DNA of 14,791 nt from an uncultured Bacteroidota bacterium (lineage in GTDB: Bacteria; Bacteroidota; Bacteroidia; UBA7662): contig CAIOCC010000098.1 in the NCBI GenBank assembly GCA_903856555.1, positions 1 through 14,791 on the forward strand. Direction: 5' to 3'. Under the pieces are notes generated by a model. The model made no database searches, had not been told where the DNA came from, and was given only the letters and a program-made list of their open reading frames with translations. Position numbers and translations under genes: made by a program. Numbering within the stretch: the first letter of the stretch is position 1; the number at the start of each line of letters is the position of its first letter. Positions 8,092-14,791 of this stretch are shown piece after piece.

Positions 8092-9285
8092 ATGAACATT
8101 CACGAGTATCAGGGCAAAGCATTGTTATCACAGTACGGCGTAACCGTTCAACGAGGTATTCTAGCCGAAACCCCGGATGAAGCGGCCCATGCTGCGGCCC
8201 AAATACAGGAGCAGACCGGTACCGGTTGGTGGGTGGTCAAGGCGCAGGTTCATGCCGGTGGTCGGGGCAAAGGTGGCGGAATCAAACTCGCCAAGTCCAT
8301 CGATCAGGTACGGGATTTGAGCCATCAAATTCTGGGTATGCAATTGGTGACCCCTCAAACGGGAGCCGCCGGGAAGACCGTTCATTCGGTTTTGATAGCG
8401 GAGGATGTTTATTCACCGGGGCCATCGCCCACCCAGGAATTTTATTTATCAGTTTTGTTGGACCGAGCCCGCGGCGGCTTTGTGATGGTTTATTCACCAG
8501 AAGGGGGAATGGACATCGAAGAAGTAGCCGAAAAACATCCGGAGAAAATTTACCGCGAATGGATTGATCCAACCATTGGCTTTCAGGCCTACCAGGCCCG
8601 TCGTGTAGCCTTGAATCTGGGCCTCAAGGGAGGTCAGGCCTTCAAACAAATGGTGTCGTTTTGTCAAAACCTGGTCAAAGCTTTTGAGGGGACCGAGGCA
8701 TCGTTGTTCGAAATCAATCCGGTTCTCAAAACCTCCGATGATCGTATTCTGGCCGTGGATGCCAAGGTGAACATAGATGACAATGCCTTGATGCGTATCC
8801 CGGCCATTGCAGCGATGCACGACCCGCGCGAAGAGGATCCTACGGAGCTCAAGGCAGCCTCCTTTAATCTAAACTATGTCAAACTAGACGGTAACGTCGG
8901 CTGCATGGTGAACGGCGCCGGTTTGGCCATGGCCACCATGGACATGATTCAACTTAGCGGCGGTAGCCCTGCGAACTTTTTGGATGTAGGGGGAACGGCA
9001 TCGGCAGAGCGCGTTGCTCAGGCTTTTAATATCATTCTGGAGGACCCCAATGTCCAGGCGATCCTGGTCAATATTTTCGGAGGGATCGTTCGTTGCGATC
9101 GAGTCGCCAACGGGATCGTGGAAGCCTGCCGCAGTCTGGGGGACCTTCGGGTTCCATTGATTGTTCGTTTGCAGGGCACCAATGCGGTGGAAGCCAAGGC
9201 TCTTTTGGAGGCATCCGGACTTCCCATTCGCGCCGCGGTGACCCTCGAAGATGCTGCATCAGCCGTTGCTGCCGCCCTGGCGTAA
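8092..9285 (+). CDS. sucC: Succinyl-CoA synthetase (ADP/GDP-forming) subunit beta
   Basis: SucC is the nucleotide-binding beta subunit of succinyl-CoA ligase, which converts succinyl-CoA to succinate with substrate-level phosphorylation in the TCA cycle. The 397 residues are close to the E. coli length (388). An ATP-grasp domain opens with MNIHEYQGKALL and carries KAQVHAGGRGKGGGIKLA (50-67). The metal-binding segment LFEINPVL (205-212) is followed by AVDAKVNID (221-229). The C-terminal ligase domain shows GCMVNGAGLAMATMD (270-284), FLDVGGTA (296-303) and NIFGGIVRCD (327-336), which contacts the phosphohistidine of SucD. Nucleotide preference cannot be read safely. The gene starts 45 bases after nqrF with no T-tract terminator between, so read-through from the nqr operon is likely. 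sucD does not follow it. Confidence 0.97.
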   Translation: MNIHEYQGKALLSQYGVTVQRGILAETPDEAAHAAAQIQEQTGTGWWVVKAQVHAGGRGKGGGIKLAKSIDQVRDLSHQILGMQLVTPQTGAAGKTVHSVLIAEDVYSPGPSPTQEFYLSVLLDRARGGFVMVYSPEGGMDIEEVAEKHPEKIYREWIDPTIGFQAYQARRVALNLGLKGGQAFKQMVSFCQNLVKAFEGTEASLFEINPVLKTSDDRILAVDAKVNIDDNALMRIPAIAAMHDPREEDPTELKAASFNLNYVKLDGNVGCMVNGAGLAMATMDMIQLSGGSPANFLDVGGTASAERVAQAFNIILEDPNVQAILVNIFGGIVRCDRVANGIVEACRSLGDLRVPLIVRLQGTNAVEAKALLEASGLPIRAAVTLEDAASAVAAALA

Positions 9286-9287
9286 CG

Positions 9288-9316
9288 TTGCAAACCCGTT
9301 TTTTACCCTTAATTTG
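9288..9316 (+). promoter_or_regulatory. Possible promoter of the TonB-dependent receptor gene
   Basis: TTG at 9288-9290, three bases after the sucC stop, is followed after 18 bases by TTAATTTG at 9309-9316, one mismatch from TAnnTTTG. If used, transcription would begin near 9322. That makes the ATG at 9353 a better start than the ATG at 9323. The mismatch falls on the conserved A, so support is modest. Confidence 0.3.
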
Positions 9317-9352
9317 GCCGTAATGTGGCGATTTCAGAACCCTAACCGACTT

Positions 9353-11650
9353 ATGCGGTCCTTGTTTTCGCTTTTGGTTTGGATTTGCTGCCTGACCGAA
9401 GCCTCCGCCCAGACTGGAACGCTAAGGGGTTTTGTGTACGATAAGGGGACCGGGGAGCCCATTCTTTTCACCAATGTTTTTTTGTCGGGGACGACCATCG
9501 GAGCGAGCACGGACGTCAACGGTTTTTTTACGATCAAAAATGTTCCTGCTGGTCAATACCAATTGACAAGCACGTATTTGGGCTACGACACCGCTTCCGT
9601 TCCTGTTAAATTGAGTGCCGGAGCCACCCTCAGCTTCCGACTTATGCTCAATAAATCATCCATCGGTTTGCGGGAAGTGGAGGTTTTGGGAGCCAAACAG
9701 GAACAGTTGACCAATACCCGCGTTTCGGTTGAAACGGTGACCCCCAAACAAATTACCCAGGTCGTTTCGGTGGGTGGGGAGGCCGATATCGCCCAGTATT
9801 TGCAAGTTCTGCCGGGGGTTGTTTTTACCGGTGACCAGGGCGGGCAATTGTACATCCGCGGTGGTTCCCCCGTCATGAACAAGGTGATGCTGGACGGCAT
9901 GCTCCTGTACAATCCCTTTCACTCGATCGGTTTGTATTCGGTTTTTGAAACCGACCTCATCAAGAATGCCGAGGTCTTCACCGGGGCCTACAACGCCAAT
10001 CATGGCGGACGTATATCGGCCGTGATGGATGTTACGACTCGCGATGGCAATCAAAAACGTCTGTCAGGCAAAATAGGCGTGAGCCCCTTTCTTAGTCGCC
10101 TGGTTTTGGAAGGCCCGCTGTGGAAGTCCAAAAAGAATGAAGGCTCCACGCCCACCTTCATTTTTAGCGCTAAAGGCTCTTACCTGGACCAAACCTCCAA
10201 GTCATTGTATTCCTACGCAGGTCCTCAAGGCCTTCCTTTTTCCTTTTTGGACCTCTACGGCAAAACCACCTTCAAATCCAATTCAGGTTCCAAGTTTTCC
10301 TTGTTCGGGTTTAACATGCGGGATCGGGCCAATTTTAGGGGAATCGCCGACGTGGATTGGGTATCAACGGGAGCTGGCACCCAATTTGTACTGATCCCCG
10401 AAGGCGCCGGAAATACGATTTCAGGGAACCTGGCCTACTCCAATTTTGTTTCTGGTCAAACCGAAGCCGATGGGAGACCGCGTCGCTCTTCCATTACAGG
10501 TTTCAACGGTACGGTGGCCGTCACTCAGTATTTGAATTCAGGTCAGGCTCAATTTGGTTTTGACCTGGTGGGTCTAAACACCGATTTTAATTTCACCAAT
10601 TCCGTTGGCAAAATCATCCGTCAGCAAGAGAGTACCACCGAGCTGGCCGTTTTTGGTAAATACAACTTGGTCTTTGATAAGTGGGTTCTGGAACCTGGCC
10701 TGCGGGCCCACTATTATTCAAGCCTCACCGAAATGTCGTTCGAGCCTCGCTTTAGCGCCAAGTACAATGCAAGGTCGGACCTCCGTTTCAAAGTGGCTGC
10801 CGGCAAATATTCCCAAAATCTTATCAGTGCCACCTCCGATCGGGATGTCGTGAACCTGTTCCTGGGTTTCTTGTCAGGCCCCGATAATTTGCCCAAAACC
10901 TTTGACGGCAAAGAAGTTACATCCAGACTTCAAAAAGCCAACCATTTGGTGGGAGGCGTTGAAATTGATTTGGGTCCTCGGATTGAGATCAATGCCGAGA
11001 CGTATATCAAACAATTTACACAACTAACCAATATCAACAGAGACAAAATCTTTGATGATATCGAAGGGAATTTCGGAAAACCGGATGCGCTCAAGAAGGA
11101 TTTCATCCTCGAAAGAGGTCAAGCCTACGGGTTTGATTTCCGTGTCAAGTACGATGTCAAGAGATTTTATCTGTGGACCACCTACAGCTGGACCTACGTC
11201 GATCGTTTTGACGGGATTCGAACCTACAACCCTGTTTTTGACCGTCGTCATAACATCAATGTGGTTAGTAACTACACTTTTGGCAACGAATTGCAGTGGG
11301 AGTTGTCAGGTCGTTGGAATTTGGGGACCGGCTTTCCATTTACCCAAACCCAAGGATTTTACCCCCAAGTTGATTTCGGGACCGGTGCAGGAACCGATTA
11401 TATCAACCAAGGAGGGGAGCTGGGGGTTCTTTTTGCGGATTTCAACAAAGGCCGCCTGCCGACCTATCATCGATTGGATTTGGCCCTGCGTTACCGCAAG
11501 GAATGGAACAACGACCGATCCATGGATATCAATTTTAGTTTAACCAACGCGTACGATCGTCGGAATATATTTTATTTTGATCGGATACGTTATACCAGGG
11601 TGGATCAACTTCCGATCTTGCCTGCTTTGGGTCTGGTTTTGCATTTTTGA
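9353..11650 (+). CDS. TonB-dependent outer-membrane receptor with N-terminal carboxypeptidase-regulatory-like domain
   Basis: Receptors of this type import a bulky ligand across the outer membrane using energy from TonB-ExbBD. From the ATG at 9353 the protein has 765 residues. A signal peptide ends in EASAQ (about 1-20). Next is a carboxypeptidase-regulatory-like beta-sandwich (about 21-99, GTLRGFVYDKGTGEPI through STDVNGFFTIKNVPAGQY), typical of Bacteroidota receptors. A plug domain follows (about 109-233), with YLQVLPGVVFTGDQGG, LYIRGGSP, VMLDGMLLYNP and VFTGAYNANHGGRISAVMDV. The rest is beta-barrel-like with many aromatic alternations, ending in LGLVLHF with a terminal Phe as usual for outer-membrane barrels. 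The frame is open back to 9251 and an ATG at 9323 would add ten residues; 9353 gives the cleanest signal peptide. No SusD-like gene accompanies it, so a glycan-uptake role is not indicated. The substrate is unknown. Its stop overlaps the next start by one base. Confidence 0.9.
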   Translation: MRSLFSLLVWICCLTEASAQTGTLRGFVYDKGTGEPILFTNVFLSGTTIGASTDVNGFFTIKNVPAGQYQLTSTYLGYDTASVPVKLSAGATLSFRLMLNKSSIGLREVEVLGAKQEQLTNTRVSVETVTPKQITQVVSVGGEADIAQYLQVLPGVVFTGDQGGQLYIRGGSPVMNKVMLDGMLLYNPFHSIGLYSVFETDLIKNAEVFTGAYNANHGGRISAVMDVTTRDGNQKRLSGKIGVSPFLSRLVLEGPLWKSKKNEGSTPTFIFSAKGSYLDQTSKSLYSYAGPQGLPFSFLDLYGKTTFKSNSGSKFSLFGFNMRDRANFRGIADVDWVSTGAGTQFVLIPEGAGNTISGNLAYSNFVSGQTEADGRPRRSSITGFNGTVAVTQYLNSGQAQFGFDLVGLNTDFNFTNSVGKIIRQQESTTELAVFGKYNLVFDKWVLEPGLRAHYYSSLTEMSFEPRFSAKYNARSDLRFKVAAGKYSQNLISATSDRDVVNLFLGFLSGPDNLPKTFDGKEVTSRLQKANHLVGGVEIDLGPRIEINAETYIKQFTQLTNINRDKIFDDIEGNFGKPDALKKDFILERGQAYGFDFRVKYDVKRFYLWTTYSWTYVDRFDGIRTYNPVFDRRHNINVVSNYTFGNELQWELSGRWNLGTGFPFTQTQGFYPQVDFGTGAGTDYINQGGELGVLFADFNKGRLPTYHRLDLALRYRKEWNNDRSMDINFSLTNAYDRRNIFYFDRIRYTRVDQLPILPALGLVLHF

Positions 11651-14600
11651 TGATTCGTTGGATCGATCGGATGCGTGTCAAGTGGATCTCCTCTAGCGCG
11701 GGATGCATCGCCCTGTTTCTCTTGGGATGCTTGAACGGGGCTTTCGCCCAGGGTTGGGTTCCTCCAACAGAGGACCGATGGTTTGGAGAAGAAGTCAAAA
11801 CCTGGTCCCTCCGTCAAGAACATGCCTTGGCCGGTCTGTTGTTACAGGCCACCGGACCTCGTTCTGAAATCAAAGGCCTTGCCCAATGCCTGCATGCGGT
11901 TGCCCATCGTCGACCCGAGGCCGATCGGCTGTGCGAGGATTTCATGCTGAACAACCCGGTGCATCCGTCCTTGCCCACGGTACAGCTGGCCTATGCTACG
12001 TATTTGTTGCAAGAGGATCGGATTTCAGAAGCCGATTTGTGTTTGGATTCCTTGAATTGGTACCGCCTGGATTGGTTTGAAGCCCAACAATACCATTATC
12101 TAAAGGGTTTTTTGCGATTGCCCGTGGATACCTCGGCGGCGGCGGCGCATTGGATGCAGGCGGTGGGATCCGAGGGGCCTTACGGAAACCCTGCCCGCTA
12201 TGCCCTCTTGGTTTTGCGATTGCGCCAGCATCAAGCAGTGGCGGTTCGCTCGCTGGTTTCCGAACTCGAAAAGGATTCGGTTTTTGGACCGCGTTGCGTT
12301 TACCCATTGGCCTGGGCCCGGACCATGCAAGGGGATACCTTGGGCGTTCTCCGCACCTTGGACAGTCTGCGCGGTAGCCTGGTTCAAAGCCCGGATGCCA
12401 AAGGCTTGATGCGTTTGGGAATGAGTTTGGCGTACCATGCAGCCCAGTCCGAAGCCTATACTTCCTTTTTGAGGGCATCGGTGGCTACTGGCTACAGCCC
12501 GACGGTGGACGATACCCTGCGGTGGTGTTCGATGTTATCGTTAACAGCCTCCTGGGACACGATTTTGAGCCTGGTCAAGGGCCTTGAAACCTGGCCTGAT
12601 TCGGTGAAGTCCACGGCGTATGGTATGATGGGTTGGGCTTGGTTGGCCAAGGCCGGCGATGCCGGGCCTGATCGTTACAAGGCCAGGGCAAGGGCCGCTT
12701 TTCAGCGAATTACCGAAAGAGAATTGGACGGTGACTGGAGGGAGAAGGCTTTTTACCTCTACGCCAAATTGAGTTACGAGGTGGGGGAATCCCCGTCCAA
12801 TTTTAGGGCGCTCGCTGCATTTCTGCTTCAATACCCGCAGAGCAAGCATCGTGAAGAATTAAGTGAATACTTGAGCGACCTCGCTATGCGTGCGCATCAC
12901 TACCAGGAATCACTCCGCATTTTGCGTTCGGTCTCCAACAAAACACCTCGTTTGCAGGGGTTGTTACAACGGCTTTATTACCAGCAAGGTTTGGCATGGT
13001 TTAATCAACGTCGCTACGTTGAATGCTTGCCTTACCTGGATTCGTCGCTCCTGTATCCGGTGGATTCCAACCTTCGGGCGGCGACCCTGTTTTGGAAATC
13101 CGAATTGTACCACAAAGTGGGGGAATACAACCAGGCCCTTTTGTGGATGAAAAACTTCGTGGACTTTGGATGTACTACTTCCACCCTTCGGGATTGGGGT
13201 TGCCATACCATGGCGGCTCATTATCAACTCGGTCACCTTTCCTTCAAGCTGGAGCGCCCGGCCCAGGCCGTTCGGTATTTGAATCAGGCCGTCAAGGCAG
13301 GTCAGGAAATGGGCGCGCTCAACGAGGCCGAAGCGGCGATGCACCGGGACGCGTACACCCGATTGGCCGATGCCTACCTGCGCGATGGACAAATTGAAGC
13401 CGCCATTCGTCAGTTTAATTATTGCATTCACGATCTCCAACGGGATGTCGACTATGCCCGATACCAATTGGCCATTTGTTATGGAATCCAACGAAACAAC
13501 GAGCGTAAGCGCGCGGAATTAGGCTCGCTTGTCCTTCAAGAACCTCCCTCGGATTATCGCATGTATGCGCTAATGGAATTGGCGATGACCTGTTACCAGG
13601 AATTCTCCTTTGATTCCGCTTTGGTGTGCATCGACCTCCTGCGCCGTGGGTACCCACGGCATCGTTTGGCTTTTGTGGCCATGAACCTGCAGGGTTCGGT
13701 CTATCTGGAGCAAGAAAAGGACAGCCTGGCCATGTCGGTTTTTGAAGAGGTGATTCGAGACGCCGCCGGATTGCCCGAAGCCAAGGACGCCCTCTTTGAA
13801 TTACGCCAATGGTGCATACGTAACAACCGTCCGCAGAAGTACCTGGATATCGCAAGTTCGAACGGTTTGTTGGCTTTGCAAGACGACCCTCGGGATTCCA
13901 TTCTTTACGAATCGGCCCAGTACAGTCTGGATGCCGGAAAGTTTTTTGAAGCGTTGGCATCGTATACCCAATACCTGCAGGAGTACCCCGGGGGTTCTTT
14001 CAAAGCCAATGCCTTGTATTATCGTTCGGTGGCTGCCGAAAAAGTCGGGGACCCCGCGATGCTTCGACAAGATTTGGAAGCCTTGTTGGCCATGCCCCAG
14101 AACCTGTTCACGGAGCGCGCCATGCTCAAGTTGGCCCTTGTTTATACCGGCACCAAGAACCTCCGGGGATCCGGGGAGGTTTACCGCAAATTGTTGGCCG
14201 GAACCTTCTCGCAATCCTCTCGCCTGGAGGCTGTGATGGGCTTGATTCGGGTGAGTACCCTCCTCAAGGATTATCCAACGGTGGATTCGATGATGCGGCG
14301 GTACAGTGCAGGTCCCGAATGGGGGCGCAACGATCAAGACGAAATGCAATGGCATGCCGCCAACGCTTCCCGTTACCGTGGCCAAGCGGCGGCAGCCCAA
14401 CGTATGCTGAGGCGATTGGCCGATTCCTCTTCGACGGAATGGGCGGCTCGATCCCTCTATGATTTGGCATCAATGGCCTATGAGCGAAAGGATTACACCG
14501 TGTCCCAAGACTTGTTGTTTGACCTCACCGACCGCTGGCCTCAGTTCAGCGAATGGTATGGAAGGGGCCTACTCCTCCTGGCAGACAACCTCTACGCAAT

Positions 14601-14709
14601 CAAAGAAAAGGAACAGGCCTTGGCGGTTCTTCGGAACCTTATCGAGGGTAGGGAGCCGGATGAGTGGACCCGTTTGGCCGAAAATCGTATGAAAGAATGG
14701 CAACCGTGA
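11650..14709 (+). CDS. Large secreted tetratricopeptide-repeat protein
   Basis: This 1019-residue protein is built almost entirely of helical repeats, with an exported N-terminus. The signal peptide core is CIALFLLGCLNGAFA, with a likely signal peptidase I site after AFA (residue 33); the LLGC at 24-27 could instead act as a lipobox. Degenerate TPR-like units can be seen at about 110-138 (LAYATYLLQEDRISEADLCL), 479-504 (FWKSELYHKVGEYNQALLWM), 567-593 (RLADAYLRDGQIEAAIRQF), 640-702 (two units), 756-800 (EALASYTQYLQEYPGG), 934-965 (LYDLASMAYERKDYTVSQDL) and 972-1000 (LLLADNLYAIKEKEQALAVL). Such repeats form protein-binding superhelices, so a periplasmic or outer-membrane scaffold role is inferred. 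No catalytic domain is visible. The start ATG overlaps the receptor stop (TGATG); a TTG one codon earlier and an ATG at 11671 are alternatives. Confidence 0.85.
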   Translation: MIRWIDRMRVKWISSSAGCIALFLLGCLNGAFAQGWVPPTEDRWFGEEVKTWSLRQEHALAGLLLQATGPRSEIKGLAQCLHAVAHRRPEADRLCEDFMLNNPVHPSLPTVQLAYATYLLQEDRISEADLCLDSLNWYRLDWFEAQQYHYLKGFLRLPVDTSAAAAHWMQAVGSEGPYGNPARYALLVLRLRQHQAVAVRSLVSELEKDSVFGPRCVYPLAWARTMQGDTLGVLRTLDSLRGSLVQSPDAKGLMRLGMSLAYHAAQSEAYTSFLRASVATGYSPTVDDTLRWCSMLSLTASWDTILSLVKGLETWPDSVKSTAYGMMGWAWLAKAGDAGPDRYKARARAAFQRITERELDGDWREKAFYLYAKLSYEVGESPSNFRALAAFLLQYPQSKHREELSEYLSDLAMRAHHYQESLRILRSVSNKTPRLQGLLQRLYYQQGLAWFNQRRYVECLPYLDSSLLYPVDSNLRAATLFWKSELYHKVGEYNQALLWMKNFVDFGCTTSTLRDWGCHTMAAHYQLGHLSFKLERPAQAVRYLNQAVKAGQEMGALNEAEAAMHRDAYTRLADAYLRDGQIEAAIRQFNYCIHDLQRDVDYARYQLAICYGIQRNNERKRAELGSLVLQEPPSDYRMYALMELAMTCYQEFSFDSALVCIDLLRRGYPRHRLAFVAMNLQGSVYLEQEKDSLAMSVFEEVIRDAAGLPEAKDALFELRQWCIRNNRPQKYLDIASSNGLLALQDDPRDSILYESAQYSLDAGKFFEALASYTQYLQEYPGGSFKANALYYRSVAAEKVGDPAMLRQDLEALLAMPQNLFTERAMLKLALVYTGTKNLRGSGEVYRKLLAGTFSQSSRLEAVMGLIRVSTLLKDYPTVDSMMRRYSAGPEWGRNDQDEMQWHAANASRYRGQAAAAQRMLRRLADSSSTEWAARSLYDLASMAYERKDYTVSQDLLFDLTDRWPQFSEWYGRGLLLLADNLYAIKEKEQALAVLRNLIEGREPDEWTRLAENRMKEWQP

Positions 14710-14791
14710 AATCCCTACGTTGGTGGCTTTGCTTAATTCCGGGCCTAATCGGGAGCGGATGGGTCAAGGCCCAAGATTCCTTGCTCACCGG
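14697..14791 (+). CDS. N-terminal start of an exported protein of unknown function; truncated by the window edge
   Basis: An ATG at 14697 opens a frame to the end of the window, overlapping the last 13 bases of the TPR gene. Its 31 complete codons read as a signal peptide: a basic start (MATVKSLR), the hydrophobic core WWLCLIPGLIGSGW, and a c-region VKAQ with probable cleavage near KAQ|DS. An in-frame GTG at 14706 is an alternative start with the same signal. Too little of the mature protein is present to assign a family. The overlap and shared export signals place it in the same transcriptional unit as the receptor and TPR genes. An outer-membrane barrel is a reasonable guess from context only. 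Confidence 0.7.
   Translation, partial: MATVKSLRWWLCLIPGLIGSGWVKAQDSLLT

Noticed and set aside
9251..9352. Extension of the receptor frame upstream into the end of sucC
   Set aside because: The open frame overlaps the clear sucC C-terminus and would put a non-signal sequence ahead of an obvious signal peptide. ATG 9353 (or 9323) is a better start.
12100..14400. Long antisense open frames opposite the TPR gene
   Set aside because: They result from codon composition of the real gene. They are rich in Pro, Arg and Gly with no recognisable domain.
1..14791. CRISPR arrays, tRNAs, insertion sequences, prophage or defence genes
   Set aside because: Nothing in the sequence supports any of these. 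Genes are contiguous core functions with no direct repeats or transposase motifs seen.

Overview
The window reads as a piece of a Bacteroidota chromosome (phylum inferred, genus not determinable). The signs are a type IX secretion 'plug' protein (DUF5103-like), a TonB-dependent receptor with an N-terminal carboxypeptidase-regulatory-like domain, a large secreted TPR protein, little visible Shine-Dalgarno signal before starts, and an exact match to the Bacteroidota promoter form TTG-N17-23-TAnnTTTG in front of nqrA. It is dense coding DNA. No gap between genes exceeds about 135 bases, and I see no tRNA, rRNA, CRISPR array, insertion sequence, phage gene or long repeat.

Layout. Bases 1-513 (minus strand) hold the N-terminal third of a thiolase that runs off the left edge. 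Bases 604-1896 (minus) hold the plug protein of the type IX secretion translocon. A divergent gap of about 130 bases follows. On the plus strand, 2029-8046 carries the complete six-gene Na+-translocating NADH:quinone reductase operon nqrABCDEF. Then come sucC (8092-9285), a TonB-dependent receptor (9353-11650), a 1019-residue secreted TPR protein (11650-14709), and the first 95 bases of another exported protein that overlaps the TPR gene.

How the genes work together. NqrA-F form the membrane complex that oxidises NADH, reduces quinone and pumps Na+ outward. All expected cofactor residues can be located: Fe-S cysteines in NqrF, the NqrD/NqrE cysteine pairs, and covalent-FMN threonines in NqrB and NqrC. 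SucC, the beta subunit of succinyl-CoA synthetase, sits 45 bases behind nqrF, so respiration and a TCA-cycle step may be co-transcribed; its partner sucD is not in the window. The last three genes overlap by 1 and 13 bases and all encode exported proteins, which suggests a co-translated envelope module whose substrate or role I cannot name.

Overall this is largely well-understood core metabolism. The most open part is the receptor/TPR/secreted-protein module at the right end. I did not find convincing evidence for an undescribed system.
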